A DNA stretch of 64,000 bases from Leuctra nigra (lineage: Eukaryota; Arthropoda; Insecta; Plecoptera; Leuctridae): contig OW203763.1 in assembly GCA_934045905.1 (NCBI GenBank), positions 39,011,017 to 39,075,016 on the forward strand, written 5' to 3'. A program made the position numbers and the translations under genes. The notes beneath the pieces were generated by a model. That model did no database searches. It saw nothing but the letters and a program-made list of their open reading frames with translations, and was not told the origin of the DNA. Below are positions 48,250 through 60,992 of the stretch, piece by piece; positions within the stretch are counted from its first letter, which is position 1, and every line of letters starts with the position of its first letter.

Positions 48250-48960
48250 CTTGACATCCTGTACAATGGTGTTATGATATGATATGATATGATTGATACA
48301 CATCCTGTATACATCCTGTACAATGTTGTTATGATATGATATTGATATGTACACATCCTATGTTTAAAATGTCCAGCAAGCAATGAGGTGAGAGGATATG
48401 TTTCTGATGCCAGGAATATACAAGCCTGGCTGTCCCACAAGCATTTAACTGTCTGCTCACTCGATTAAAATGTCAACAATTAGTCTATATTCAAGTTGGA
48501 ACTTCTAATAACTTTACTACCAGAGCATCCCGATTGCTATAATCGATAAATATATAGAGTTGTATAAAGTTGTAACTTTTTATCCCTCTATTTCGGCTAA
48601 GTACAAGTTGTAACTAAACCAATAAATCCTGATTCTATTCAAATTAAGTACAGGTAGTAACTACCAATACATCCTGATTTCTATATTATTTGACTTACAA
48701 GTTGTAACTTATCATTCAATTTAATAGACATTACCCTGATTTGTAACAACAATACCCACACATCCTGATTTCTGTAATCGAATTAAGTACAGGATGTACT
48801 TACCAACGCTACCAATACATCCTGATTGCTATTATTTGACGTACAAATATTAACTGCTAATACACTTTACTACAAGAGCTACGATTAGGTTTGCTATCCT
48901 GATTTCTATTTACAACGTATACAATACATTTACAAGCTGCAACATTTTTTTTATTTTTTT
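48250..48960. repeat. Decayed array of ACATCCTGATT/TACAGGATGTA phrases
   Basis: The words ACATCCTGATT, TTGACTTACAAGTTGTAACT and TACCAATACATCCTG return many times at irregular 60-80 bp spacings. Some occur in inverse form (ACAGGATGTA), so parts can pair. ATGATATGATATGATATG lies at 48275. A further relic ATATCCTGATTACC lies at 49260. Confidence 0.65.
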
Positions 48961-51291
48961 TATTTATTTATTATCGTAAACACACAAAAATACATACCTT
49001 CCGTTTTCCACAAAGCCAAACGGCTTTTCTGTGGATTAATAAATTAAAGAAAATTAGTGGATACAAAAAATGTTTAAACAATTTACAAGAAAAGAGAGAA
49101 AATACATAATAACCTGATTAACAAAGAAAAAAAAATATTTTATACATCATCAGAGTGTTCATACAACCATGATTTCACTTATTTCTTTATACTACTTTAA
49201 TTATCTTAAGACTTAATTTCTTGAGGCAACTGATTAAGCATCTGATGCATCTGTTACATATCCTGATTACCCATGAATAATTAAGATATTTGTACTATAC
49301 TTACCAATTGTACTTTTTATAGCAGTTTTCCACAATTATATCTATAGCACTCTTTTTAACCAATGAATCAAGTTAATCGTTTTATTAACCATACGTAATA
49401 CGAAATTTTGTTTCATTCGGTTACCTAATTGATATTGAACTGAAATTTTTAACATGTACTTAATGGCTTCAAACACGCAAACGTATATTATAGCTTTGAG
49501 AAAATCCTGCGTCATACATTGATAAAATTCTGTCTTCAACTCTTCTGTTATAAAAAGTTATAGGGGAGGTACGGCATACATGAGACGGGGGTTTTCAATT
49601 CATTGTAACTTTTCGATCATTTCAGGTTTAAGCATTTACACCTTGTTCTGGCATACCTTTAGCAACTTAACTCCATTTTTGGACTGATTTAAAATGATAT
49701 CTTGAACATTAAAAAATATATTATATAAAATGCATTCAAACTTCTCAACATACACTAACTGTGTATAAAAGTTAAAAATTGTTATGGTTAATTATTTACG
49801 TTACATTTATTTGTTATTGAGTGTAATTTCTATCGTTCATCAGAACCTTATAATTAAACTAAATTTCTCAGAAAATTTTAATACAATTACATCAGTTTGT
49901 ATGAAATAAAATTCAACATTTTGTCTCGTTAATTATTTTATTCTTGGAAACATTTTGAAATGAAACTATAGTAAAACTCTAATGATGTTATTTAACATTG
50001 AAATAAATGTTCTCATTACTCAAAATAATAGCTGTGAAATGTATTATATGACGTGTCTCAAGTATCCCCAGGGTACCATTTACATAAAAACCAGCGAATC
50101 TCAATAACAAGGAAATAAAAGTTGGATGTTTGTATCATATATTATGTAGCCTGGGTAGTATGCAATTATGATGTATTAAGAAAGTATATGCAATTACTTG
50201 TATAAATACTACACGTAAAAGTTGAAAAGTTACTTGGAGGACTCCAAAACAAACTGTTATTTCTTCAATAAAATTTGAATTCAGCTACAGTAGCAGTCTT
50301 GCTGATAACTAATAATAATATGTAGTAATATTAGATATTACTCCCACCCTACAAGTAACTTGCAAAAGACAATTGCATTCTTTGATACATCCGTGGCCCT
50401 ACTTAGGCCAAATTTTATTACAATGCGAGGAAAAAAACCCTTCAAAATGATGTATTCATTAGCTTTTATTTGAAATGTAACTAAATGGAAAAGTAAGTTC
50501 TGAGATCAAAGTTTGAGAATTGTATCTAAATCATAATACGAAATATGTACTAAGTCATGTAGTAAACAGAAGTAGGAATATGATACCACACCGAAAAGAA
50601 ATATTCAATAAAAATAATCTCCAATAAAAAATAAAAATAAGTAATAAAAATAAAACACACATATTGTTTGGTTATTCAAGCATCAAAATACTAGTTGCAG
50701 ATATCGAATCCATTATTTCTGAGTCAAAATACAATGTTTGATATTTTCAACTACTGATAAACCCTAAGTTTATAATGACATTATCGATGTATAACGAGAA
50801 GGAACTCGATTTTCGATCTCTCAATTTTCTTCAATTTCACATTTCTGTCAACTAGAAAATGTCTACTTTTGAAACTAAACAAACCATCTCTATCATTAAC
50901 ATTTACGCGTCATCAATCTTCAATTACTTAAATAAAAAATCAATGTAAAAAGTGTTGAAAAGTGTGCGAAGAAGTGCGAAATATGGAGCGTTCAAGGCCT
51001 GCATGTCTCCTACACAGAGACCCACGCTGCAGCGAGATCTTGGTGACCATGATGCTGGATGCTGGGTACAGCGCTGGCAAGATGTAATGATGCATGCTAT
51101 CTGCAGATATGTCAATACGACAAGTATATCACATTCACATTCACACACACTTAGACTTCAATACGGCAACAATAAGGAGACAAGACTTCTTTCGGTTTTC
51201 TATGTGATTCAGATCGGCTATTATGTCTACTTAAAAAAAATCAAACAGATAGATAGGTAGCACAGAAACAAAGTTTTTCATATACCAAGAA
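48961..51291. other. AT-rich stretch without recognisable gene
   Basis: A short hairpin CCACAAAGCCAAACGGC...TGTGG lies at about 49008-49033. Overlapping frames at 50924-51260 (74 and 102 codons on opposite strands) surround a slightly GC-richer patch with no recognisable domain. Confidence 0.5.
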
Positions 51292-51903
51292 TAGTGCAGT
51301 TCATATAATGTCCCAATTGGTAAATTGTGCAAATTGTGATACAGTCAATAAAATGTGTGCACTTACTAATTTGACCGTGAGAAATCCAAAAATTAATAGC
51401 CCCAAACTGAAATCCTCCAACTTTCGGAGTAATTCATTCATTAATTCATTTATTTTAGTAAAATGTCAAACTAGTATGTATACGCTCTTTTCGAGTCATT
51501 TAACACAGGATATAAGTGCCTTGATTCAATCATAGCATTCTAGATTTTAATTCTTTATGAATGAACGTCCAAATTAAGGGTTTGGAGTTGATTTTAATTT
51601 TTTAATTTTTTAATTAAAGTCTCAATTATTCAAATTTTAATTAATAAAACGACGGTTCATATTTAAAATAGTCATAATAGTCATATAAAATATTAAAATT
51701 TAAAATTTCCGAAAAGTCGTCAATTACCTACTTGTGTTATGACATTTAATTGTTTAATTTAATTAGTTAATAACTCCGAAAGTTGCAGGAATTCAGCTAT
51801 GAATATTAGTTTTTGGATTGTTAATGGTCGAATTAGTAAGAACACAAAATTTGGCATGCTTGTATTACAATTTGCACAATTGTTGGACTTATGAACTGCA
51901 CTA
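51292..51903. mobile_element. Tc1/mariner-type MITE, 612 bp
   Basis: The ends TAGTGCAGTTCATA and TATGAACTGCACTA are inverted and bounded by TA, as expected for Tc1/mariner. Arms of about 180 bp pair with moderate divergence, sharing TTGTGCAAATTGT, CTTACTAATT-GACC, ATCCAAAAA and CCAACTTTCGGAGT. The centre is AT-rich. The 75-codon frame at 51308 lies within the left arm and is not a transposase. Confidence 0.82.
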
Positions 51904-52504
51904 GGATGCAAAATAGCATCAAAATGTTAACATAGAAAATACCTGCAAATATGGATGGAACATGGGAAGCGAAAAACAGGTTGGTGACATAAAGCTAAAT
52001 TTCACCAAGGATGTACTGAATTGTAGGCAATTGATTTTCGATGGATGCGGTTTTCATTTTACGCATTTTCGTAACTGGAGAAATAGTTGGTAAATAGTCA
52101 AGAACGAGTGTAAACTTTGGGTTTATCAGTAGACTGATTTTTGACTTGTAGTTATGTTGAAAATTAATTGTGGTTATCTTTTAAAACAATTAAATTGGCT
52201 ACAACAATTTACATTTTCCAACATCTTATAAGAGTGATGCTCATAAAACAAAATGGGCTTCTTGCTGGGTTCGCACGTCATTTTAATATTTTTAATATTT
52301 TAGTTTCGATAAAAATCAATGCAAACCCCCAGACAAAGTAGGAGTCCGACACAAAATTCTCTATGGGGGTAGCTTCCCCTATTACGGGGGACACTTTGTA
52401 AGCTCACATTAGTCACTCATTACACATCCCCATAACGAATTTTGTTAATTGACTTTCACTATAACTTCTTAGGTGTTTGCAGTGTTTCAACAACCTCTGC
52501 CATT

Positions 52505-52693
52505 AATGCATTAACTGCTATTTTACTTGTAATTTAGTGGTTCTTCTCAAAAGATAATGCAATATTTAATTTTATTTTTATCAGTATAATTGAAAATGTG
52601 CCCCGCATGAAATGCAATTTTACATCAACTGCGGCGAGGACCTGGCGACCCACTAAATTACATGTACACTTAGCTTTTTTACAGTGTATAAAT
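52505..52693. mobile_element. Foldback MITE family M, copy 3
   Basis: Right arm and right end are well kept: AATTTTACATCAACTGCGG, ACCTGGCGACCCACTAAATT and TTTTTACAGTGTATA. The left arm is decayed (TTTTACTTGTAATTTAGTGG). Confidence 0.75.
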
Positions 52694-52814
52694 GAAAAAT
52701 GCATTTACTGAATTACTGATGAATCAATTAAATGTTCATTATGAACTATTTAATAAGCTTCTTGATTGGTGAGCTTTATCACAAACTTGTTTCTCTTCTA
52801 GCCCCTCAATAATA

Positions 52815-52925
52815 TTGTTATGCGTCGCACAGGGCAGCAACAAGACTCATAAGGAGAGTAATATGATGATTGGGAGATGTCGGTGATGGTTGTTACCTCT
52901 CAGGTATGGGTACTTTCCCAGCAAT
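52815..52925 (-). mobile_element. SINE copy 8, 3' half
   Basis: In + orientation GCGTCGCACAGGGCAGCAAC, GATGATTGGGAGATGTCGG and ACTTTCCCAGCAATCCC follow the order of the inverted 3' half of SINE copy 3. The ATG frame at 52870-53082 begins in this repeat and is probably not a gene. Confidence 0.6.
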
Positions 52926-53499
52926 CCCAGCGATCCCTAAGAGAGTTGGCTCAAAGGCCAGCAACATCGCTCCAGTACATTCTTCCTCCATCTCCCAATC
53001 ATCCCCGTTCATTCGCAGATCAGATATGAAACAACTTGTTAGTCGTCTAAAAGCACCATTATTACGTATTATTTGCTGTTAGATCGTTGTGGCGATGAAA
53101 CCTGGAGGCATATTCCTGAAAAAAGTGTGATGAAAAAAATGTGACTCTGGGAAAAAATGATAATTAAACCTACTGGTTTCGTATTAGTTGATAACAATTT
53201 GCTAACTTTCTATCACATAGACACACTTTTTCTTATCTCACTAGTTTCATGAATCCCAGGTTTCATGAAACAGACCGCTGAGCTTTCACGCTGAGAGTGA
53301 TGGAGTGGAGGTGCCGTGCTCTCTTGATGGTTGATCCATACAGCCTCTTTCCAGTGCGAACACTTTGATGATAGGGATTGCATTTCATTTTTAAAATTAC
53401 TTACAATAGTGATCAACCTTTTGGCTCAGCAAACTAACAAATGTCTGTATTATGAACAATGCAGGAAGGGTTGAAGTAGTATTCCAACTGCCAAAATCA

Positions 53500-53565
53500 A
53501 GAGTGACGTAACCTTATGTAACCGGTAACCAAAATGTTCTAGGTTCGATTCCTAGTTAGATTGTA
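53500..53565 (+). other. tRNA-like head fragment
   Basis: The stretch CTAGGTTCGATTCCTAG at about 53540 forms a perfect T-arm-like stem and loop and a good B box. Upstream I cannot form a D arm or a complete acceptor stem, so a functional tRNA is unlikely. It is probably the head of another SINE type, in which TAACCGGTAACC would be part of the A-box region. Confidence 0.4.
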
Positions 53566-53918
53566 CATTTTTATTTCGCGACTACTTAACTGACAAAATC
53601 TTTATCAGACAAAATCTTGAGTCACCACGCTGTTGAAACTCTAGGGACAGATTGGTAAAGAAATAAAACAATGGTTCGAGCACCAATGCGATTGGAATCG
53701 CACTTGCTAGTTATGAATGATATTAGCTCTGTTAGCAGCGAAAGCAGCCTCGATCTATCATTCATCCATCATCTTTCAGCTCGTTCCTCGTCTCGTCATT
53801 CTATTGAGAGGAAAGTGCTTGCTGTGATTCGACATAATGTGCTCACTTCGCTTGACCTGCACGATTCACCTCCAATCCTCACATTCACACCTGGCCCGAT
53901 CTCCTGGGCATGACGTGA
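53566..53918. other. No recognised gene
   Basis: An 80-codon ATG frame (53671-53913) is Ser-rich and runs into the CT microsatellite. I see no known domain. Confidence 0.4.
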
Positions 53919-53946
53919 CTCTCTCTCTCTCTCTCCTCTCTCTCTC

Positions 53947-54001
<55 letters not shown>

Positions 54002-54007
54002 CTCTCT
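53919..54007 (+). repeat. CT dinucleotide microsatellite at gap edge
   Basis: Nearly pure CT repeat with a few CC interruptions runs directly into the run of N. The reading frame through it is an artefact. Confidence 0.95.
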
Positions 54008-54207
54008 NNNNNNNNNNNNNNNNNNNNNNNNNNNNNNNNNNNNNNNNNNNNNNNNNNNNNNNNNNNNNNNNNNNNNNNNNNNNNNNNNNNNNNNNNNNNN
54101 NNNNNNNNNNNNNNNNNNNNNNNNNNNNNNNNNNNNNNNNNNNNNNNNNNNNNNNNNNNNNNNNNNNNNNNNNNNNNNNNNNNNNNNNNNNNNNNNNNNN
54201 NNNNNNN
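54008..54207. other. Assembly gap, 200 N
   Basis: Exactly 200 N, a round placeholder size. True length is unknown. The preceding CT array is the probable reason that assembly stopped. Confidence 0.99.
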
Positions 54208-54424
54208 TTTACCCTGGAAATAAAATTATGATTGAGAAATTACACTCTTCCTTGATTTATTAAAAACATGCATATCAATCAATATGGCATTTATACTTGT
54301 TTTTTTTTGCGGACTGAGCCTGTATAAAGCTGAACCTTATATTAACTTTCTACAAAATTGTTCAGGTTTTTTTTATTTTTTTTATTGATTTCTAACAATT
54401 GATTCGTATGAAAAGTACGTTTCG

Positions 54425-54750
54425 TTGGAATGATTATGATAATAAAGAAAGGAGAAGGATGTGAGGTGGGAAGGAGGCGATCCCAGGATTTTACTATCGA
54501 CTGTGTGAAAACTTTAAGGCCCGGTTGCACCAAGTCCCGATAAAGTTAGCGGCAGGATTTATCGGCTGAAACCATAGCAAAAGCCAATGAAACACAGCCA
54601 TCTAGACCGCTAAAGCTCACTTTAGGCTAAAGTGAACTTTATCTTTCTTATCGGGATAAGCAGGTGGTCTAGTTACGAAGTTGAGCCTCCAAAGTTAACT
54701 TCATACCTAGTGTGTGTTATACTGAACTGAGCCAACTTGCTCCGCTTCTT
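54425..54750 (-). mobile_element. SINE copy 9, interrupted by a MITE fragment
   Basis: In + orientation GATGTGAGGTGGGAAGGAGG and ACTATCGACTGTGTGAAAAC (54455-54515) are the inverted SINE middle. GAGCCAACTTGCTC at 54728 is its head end. Between them lies about 205 bp starting GGCCCGGTTGCACCAAG, foreign to the SINE. Confidence 0.65.
54521..54724 (+). mobile_element. MITE fragment with GGCCCGGTTGCACC end
   Basis: It begins GGCCCGGTTGCACCAAGTCC and contains self-complementary words (GATAAAGTTAGC and CTTTATC). This start resembles termini known from several insect MITEs. No matching right end is present before the SINE resumes. Confidence 0.5.
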
Positions 54751-57435
54751 GACACCTTTATGCCAGCTGTCACGTGAGACAATTAGTCGACTACAATGTC
54801 TCATTTAACTCGGATGCCTATTTCATGAATGTCCTATACTAATTGCATAATAAGCTGAGAAACTGTGAAATCTCTAACTTTGGGTTTCACTGTTGTCAAA
54901 GATGAACTGGTCTGGTGCTATGATGTTATGTTGTTGGCTATGTTGTATAGCTACATATTGGACGATGTTTTAAAAATATCGTGTCGGTCTTTGTCCCTTT
55001 CATAACCGAATCAAAATCAGGAATTGCTATTTCGTTCAAATATGGGTGGGAAAGGTACTTGATCGAATCGTGAAACCTAATCGAATATATATTTTCCAAT
55101 GTCCATCCCATTGAACACAGCTCGATCTAGAGTTAACAATTAGTGTGAACCTTATCGAATGTTACAAAAGAGAACGTGGTCCGATTTGAATATTCATAAT
55201 CTTGACCCTCCTTTCCATTACCTCTCTTTCCCTTACGGCTGTCCAAGTTGGGCCATAGGAATCTACCCCACCTCCTTTTCCAAAGAACACCAACATATTT
55301 TACTATGAGACAAAGTCATTATTTAAAATAGAAAACAGGAATGATCAATGTAACTTGATCAGTAATCAATAACAGAGAAAATGTTATAAAATAAGCGGTG
55401 TTTTAACCGGCTCAATCTCCAAACTCAATGGGGGTCTTGATATTAAGATTTGAAAGCACTTTGATGAGTTCAAAGTAGGATAATAATTATTAATAGAACA
55501 TTAATAAGAAATGAATATTTTTTTGTTTCGTGATCGGTGAACGTTAAAGCGAGATCGCCCGAGGTTAAAACGCGAAATTTTCAAATCATTTCAGCTGTAG
55601 TTTTGGTCTACGGACAAAAGTTTTGTTAAATTCTGATGACAGTTTAACCGCTCTTCGTTTTTAATACGTTTAATAATATGACATGCACACACCTTACCCT
55701 ACTAATTCTATTAGTTTGTGGCCAACGTCAATCAAAAGTTGGGTTCCACTCTCGGCGCAAAACGTGATTGAGACTGAAGATACCTGTACAGATACAAGGG
55801 GAAACAACCATTCAATGAGCAACTATTTTTATAACCATCCTCTACCAACCTATCAAAGTCGTCTTAAAAGACATGAAAGTCGTATTTTTATAGTTCTTCA
55901 GGCTAATTATTAATTACTTTGTACCGTCTGTTGCACAACCTTGCGTCTAAAAAAAAGAAAAGAGAGAAAGAAAATAATAAAACTCATGTTCATCGAGATT
56001 GCTGAGATATTCGAGTTCTATTGCGGGTGTAAGATTATTAATTCCCCGTTTCATTTGTTTAATCGTTCCCTGGTGGTCCAGCCTTCCCAGACCATTCAAC
56101 CAGGTGAGGGCGAGGGGGGGGGGGGGGACAGAGAGAGGGAGAGAGAGACCGCGAGGCGATTCATTAACCAGACAAAGATGAAGATGAGAATTATTCTTAT
56201 TAATATCCAAGTGCGCTCGCCTGTCTGCATCTTCTTCGTGATCGAGAGTGCTTGAAATGGAAAGATACCACAATAACTGATTGTATGTATGCAAGACTTA
56301 CATTTGCTGCTATCTTGCTAATCACTATGAATATATCTTTTATTGTGGATCGAGCATTCCTTAGTGTCAATCATACATAGAGAGGTAACATAAATAATAT
56401 ATTTTATTAAACATATATCATTATAAATTAATAAATATTATCATCGCAGATCTACAATCTCAAAGAAAATGCGTACAATTTAATAGTGTTAGAATATTAA
56501 ATATTTAGGGCCGGTATTATAGTTAAATAATGCCGGATTAACAAAATATTGGAATATATTTGCGGCAGAGCCAATCAGATGCTTTAAACAGATTGAAATA
56601 GTTGATTTCAGTCAGGATGCATGGCACTTCCACCAAAAATATGTTAATTTAATTTATTTTAAAAAAATTGCAATTGTTATTAATTATTATTGTTGGGTCT
56701 ATAATGTTTTGCTCGAGATACTTCAATTCATTTTGGAAGGGTATTTTACAAAATAAAGTATGCTCTGAAAACATAAAAAAGTATACCTAAATCAGCTGAA
56801 AATGACTGTTATAGGCTACTTCATTTTTTAAAAAGTGAGTCTACTATTATATCAGGTGGGGTAGAGAATAGAGGCCACATTCTTCTAGCATACTTTGCAT
56901 AAGGAGTGAACTATTATGAATCGCAATATCATATCGGTAAACTGTAAATAATAGAACACTCTTCTTATAATACCTGTCAGGATTCAATAACACCACAACA
57001 CCTTTGAAATCTATTTCTAGGAACTTGAACACTTGAAAACCACTGATTGAGGTAAGAAAAGAAGCTCGTATTTTTGTTTGATGTACAAAAGAGACGTTGT
57101 AATCTGAACGAGTAGAAGCCCACCTGTAAGAAAGAAGATCCTCACTCACTGTTGAGAATGAAATCACGGAGGGCGTTGTCAATAAGAAAATCAAGTCACT
57201 ACACTTACGCACAAAATGCATTCATCAATGAACTAGTATGTAACAACCGAATGTCAGTGTCACATTTCGATATGATCACATAAGAGTAGGTTTAATATTA
57301 TTTTAAAAGGATGATTTGCATGAAATATAACACTGCTAGTGGAGTTATGTTACTTTGATGACAGATAAGAAGATTGGTGGAGGCTCGGTTTCAAAAACTC
57401 GTAAAATTGTCAAGACACGTAGAATGTTTTTATTT
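54751..57435. other. AT-rich stretch, minor repeats
   Basis: It holds a G14 run at 56114-56127 followed by a GAGAGA stretch. An AGGGCCGGTATTATAG MITE-like start lies at 56508. A 124-codon minus frame (57221-56847) shows no recognisable domain. Confidence 0.5.
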
Positions 57436-57678
57436 TAGTTGTGTTTAACGTCGCACTCTTCTGTAACAAGTCACTGGCGACTGAGAATGATTATGGTGAT
57501 GAAGAAAGGACGGGCGTAGGGAAGGAGGCGGTCGTGACGAATAGGTGTATGGAACCTTCCCAGCATTCTGAAAGAAACTACGAAAAAATACATAGTCAGG
57601 AAGATTGGCAGCGGAAATCGAACCCAGGACCTCCGGAGTGCAAGTCTAGAGCGTTTACTGCCAGAACCAACTTGCTCT
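57436..57678 (-). mobile_element. SINE copy 10, near full length
   Basis: In + orientation it runs TGTTTAACGTCGCACTCTTC, GAATGATTATGGTGATGAAG, GGGAAGGAGGCGGTCGTGAC, GGAACCTTCCCAGCATT, AGTCAGGAAGATTGG, ATCGAACCCAGGACCTCCGG and GAACCAACTTGCTCT. That is 3' tail, body, B box and head of the SINE inverted. Together with copy 3 it defines the family. The 85-codon + frame inside is a by-product. Confidence 0.85.
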
Positions 57679-58441
57679 GTAATAGAGTATTGAAATGATT
57701 ACGATTATAAGCATTATTTCAATTTCTTGAGATTTCAAAATTCTCCCCATTCTGTTTGTTATAACGAGAGATCAAATAAAAATCAGTAGTTTTTAGACTT
57801 CATTCAAAATTATCTATGCAATTTTGTTTCAATGAAATAAATACAGTTAAGTCATACGTTTAGGCCCATTGATTTAAATCATAATGGAGACCCCCTCCCT
57901 GTGCTTCCATCACCAATGTTTGAAAAAGAAAACCGAGTGAGCAGAAAAAAGTTAATAATGATGATGAATGGCCGAGTCTAACACTCCAGCATGATATGTC
58001 CATGCTACATTATGTTCTTTTCAGCTACCAAACAATTAAAACTTGCTTCTCTATGTAACAATCAAAATAATAAAAAACCGTAACTCAAGTTGACAAGTAG
58101 ATAAGACGTTCAATTGAATGAAATAAATGAATATACTGTATATTAAAACATGTCTGTGGCTCATTTTAAGATCTAATGCACAATCTATAAATTTCAGAAA
58201 GAAACAAAGTATTTGTGCTGTTGAAACCTTGAGAAAATGAGTAATTGTTTAGTCTTTTCAACGAGATTTAAATAGACATTTCAAATCTTCTAGGGTAAAA
58301 CATTAAAATGTCAGTTACTGAAATTTATAGATAAACAAAGGCAGCGCTTCAATCTAACTTCTTTAACAAATCATTAAATAGCATTTTGCTCTCTTAAATA
58401 GAACTTCCATTTGAAAAACGCACAGACAATATCATTCATCT
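57679..58441. other. AT-rich stretch without recognisable gene
   Basis: I identify nothing here. Confidence 0.55.
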
Positions 58442-58643
58442 GTACTATAAAAATGAAAACTGTTATTTTTACATGTAATTTAGTGGGTCGCCTGGTTCTC
58501 CTGATCAGTTGATGTAAAATTTAATTTGAATTTAATTTATTTTCATCAGTATTCTTTGAAATGCCCCGAATGAAAATATAATTTTACATCTACTGCGGTA
58601 AAACCCTGGCGATCCACTTAATCACTTTTTTTTTACAGTGTAC
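58442..58643. mobile_element. Foldback MITE family M, copy 4 (best)
   Basis: About 200 bp. The left end is GTACTATAAAAATGAAAACT and the right end TTTTTTACAGTGTAC; the inner arms are GTGGGTCGCCTGGTTCTC / CCTGGCGATCCACTT and CAGTTGATGTAAAATT / AATTTTACATCTACTG. The middle holds TTTATTTTCATCAGTATT, shared with the other copies. Confidence 0.8.
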
Positions 58644-60149
58644 ATTTATTTAGATTTATTTTAATTTTGCCTCTTATTAGCTGAAAAGGGCTGAAAATTT
58701 GAATTTATCATGAAAAATCATTGATTCCCCAGGTCAAAGCCTAAAACTTTCACTATCATTCATTTCTAAATAACATCCCCAAACGTTTTAAAAAAGACGT
58801 CATCAAATGGCATGACGAAACCTCAATTGATACACCACCTGTGGTTTATGCATATGTCGTCTCTGTACACTCCAATGACATGTTAGCAGAAACGTATGAT
58901 CATGTTTCGCGATGTCCACCGTACCTCTAGCCGCATCGAATCCTTGAGGTGCAGTCCATTCAGTCTCTTTCTACATACATACGAACCGTTATGAATCACT
59001 TTATTAAACTTTTTTTTACAAAATACAAAACCTTTCCATCTCCACGAATCATTTGCGTGTGGCCTTAGCACATGTACAAAGTGTTAACATGGTGAAGACT
59101 TAAAACAAAACTGAAAAAGATATATGTAACATTTAGTACGTATTATATTAAGCGGTAGAGGCTCTGGGACTTGAATTATACTTAGCTTACCTCATTAAGA
59201 AAGAGATTGATAAGCAATGGCTAATAAAAGAGAAAGAAAAAGGTAGAAGAGAACGTGCCTGTGGACCCCCCACTGTTACATCGTCTAAAGAATACCATCC
59301 TCCCCCAACTATACCTTCGTGAGGCGACAATGAAGAGAGAGATAGAGAAAGAGAGAGAACATGAGCTCGAAACGAAGAGATTTTGAAATCGTAGCGTCTG
59401 ATCAAATTGGTATGTTCATTGGTTGCATCATTATTAACGGTGAGAGGGGGAGGGGGGAGGGGGGCACGAGTGTTATGGGGCGTTAAGTGAATTCACATTT
59501 TCACCCGGATACAATTGCAACATCGTTGTAGTGGATTTCATCTGGTTTGATCTGTGCTCATCAATACCGATAACAAGAGATGATGAGATGATGAGATGAG
59601 GATGTTGGATGATGATTCCACTCGAGCTCTGTGCTTTGCTGTCAGGTGCTATTTATCTATAATCACTCTATCCATCCACACTTCCTCATATTCACGTTAT
59701 ATCAATAATTATTGTGCATTTCACTTTTTAATAGTCTGACGTCGGTGAGGATTTCGGAGTTTGTGAGAATGAACACTTCGCTAAAATAATGTGAACCGTA
59801 CTTTAAAAATATGTTGTTGTAGTGAGGTTTATTTTATTCACTGTGTAACAATTGAGTTATAGATGGCATGTATCATTCTCGTTTGTCTTCAAAATCTTCA
59901 AAAAATGCTATTTAGAAGAACATTATTTTTATACAAAATCTGTATTTTATGGACAAATTAAACTTACTGTCATAAACCTTTTTTACATCAAATATATTTT
60001 ATTTAAAATCTTTACCAAATACCAACGAATGACAAAATGCTTCTCATGACTGTTAACATTTTATCATTTACACATTTTATGCATTTTTATCTGCAGTAGA
60101 AATAAAATAAGATAAAATTATAAATTGATTTCTATCTCTGATGGTTTGT
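58644..60149. other. Intergenic-type sequence
   Basis: A patch of G-runs (GGGGGAGGGGGGAGGGGGGC) lies at 59445-59464. A GATGATGAGATGATGAGATG simple repeat lies at 59580-59610. I recognise no gene. Confidence 0.5.
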
Positions 60150-60345
60150 TGAACGGAGTCGGTACCGACTGTAATGAATGGCGCCAATGGATGCTGCTAG
60201 CGCCAGCGGCCCCACATCGTGGTGTTCAAGTTGACATCCATCATTACCTCTTCACTGGACCCAGACTCCTGCAGTCTCCTCCATGGACCAGAGAGAATCA
60301 TTCCACACAACTCTTTCGTAACGTGCCGCAATGCACTTACACAGA
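60150..60345. other. GC-richer patch, possible exon fragment
   Basis: Composition rises here. A + frame (60125-60502, 125 codons, no ATG at its start) and a minus frame are both open. The minus strand shows GAAGAGGTAATG, a possible donor. The encoded sequence is unfamiliar on either strand. This is either a small exon of an unseen gene or chance. Confidence 0.25.
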
Positions 60346-60992
60346 AACAGAAAGATATACATATCAATTCAGATATGATATATATGTCTTGAATACATGT
60401 TCACATTTTATAAGGTATTTTTTTTTATCCGTGAAATTATTATTGCGTGCGATGGATCTAAGTATAGCATTTCTTAAATGCGATTTAGAAAGTTTGATGT
60501 GATTTAGTGTTTCGGTTGAAAAGGGAAAACTTGTATTTTAAAATAATGAAGAAGGGTTGACATTAACAATACATTGATATTTTCTTACGATTAGACAATT
60601 TTGGAAGAGAGCTAGACAAAATGAATATACAAATAAATTAAATAATAACTATCTTATATTACAATTTATAATTAATACGACATGACTAAACGGCTAAAAA
60701 GAAATGTTGAAATCATTATTTAGCTTCTGCTAGCTATAGTTACTAGAGTGAAAACCGCTCAAAATGAATATTTCCCTCCAAAATGTTAAAAAATGCACAA
60801 CTCCTTCAAAATTTCACGTTTTCCACTAAAACGGAGGTTTTTCCTCTCAATTACAGTCCTACCTTTAAAGCAGTGTGCAATCTTCAGTTTAAAGCTTTTA
60901 TTTGATATTCTGATGTTTGTGACATATTTAAGAATACTTTCAATGACAGAGACAATAATATTCTATAAATTTGATTGGAAATCTCAAAAATG

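Noticed and set aside
53500..53565. Intact tRNA gene at the CTAGGTTCGATTCCTAG word
   Set aside because: The T arm is perfect, but no D arm, anticodon arm and acceptor stem fit the upstream sequence.
53837..54223. 128-codon frame with leucine/serine repeat and unknown residues
   Set aside because: It is the CT microsatellite read through the 200-N gap.
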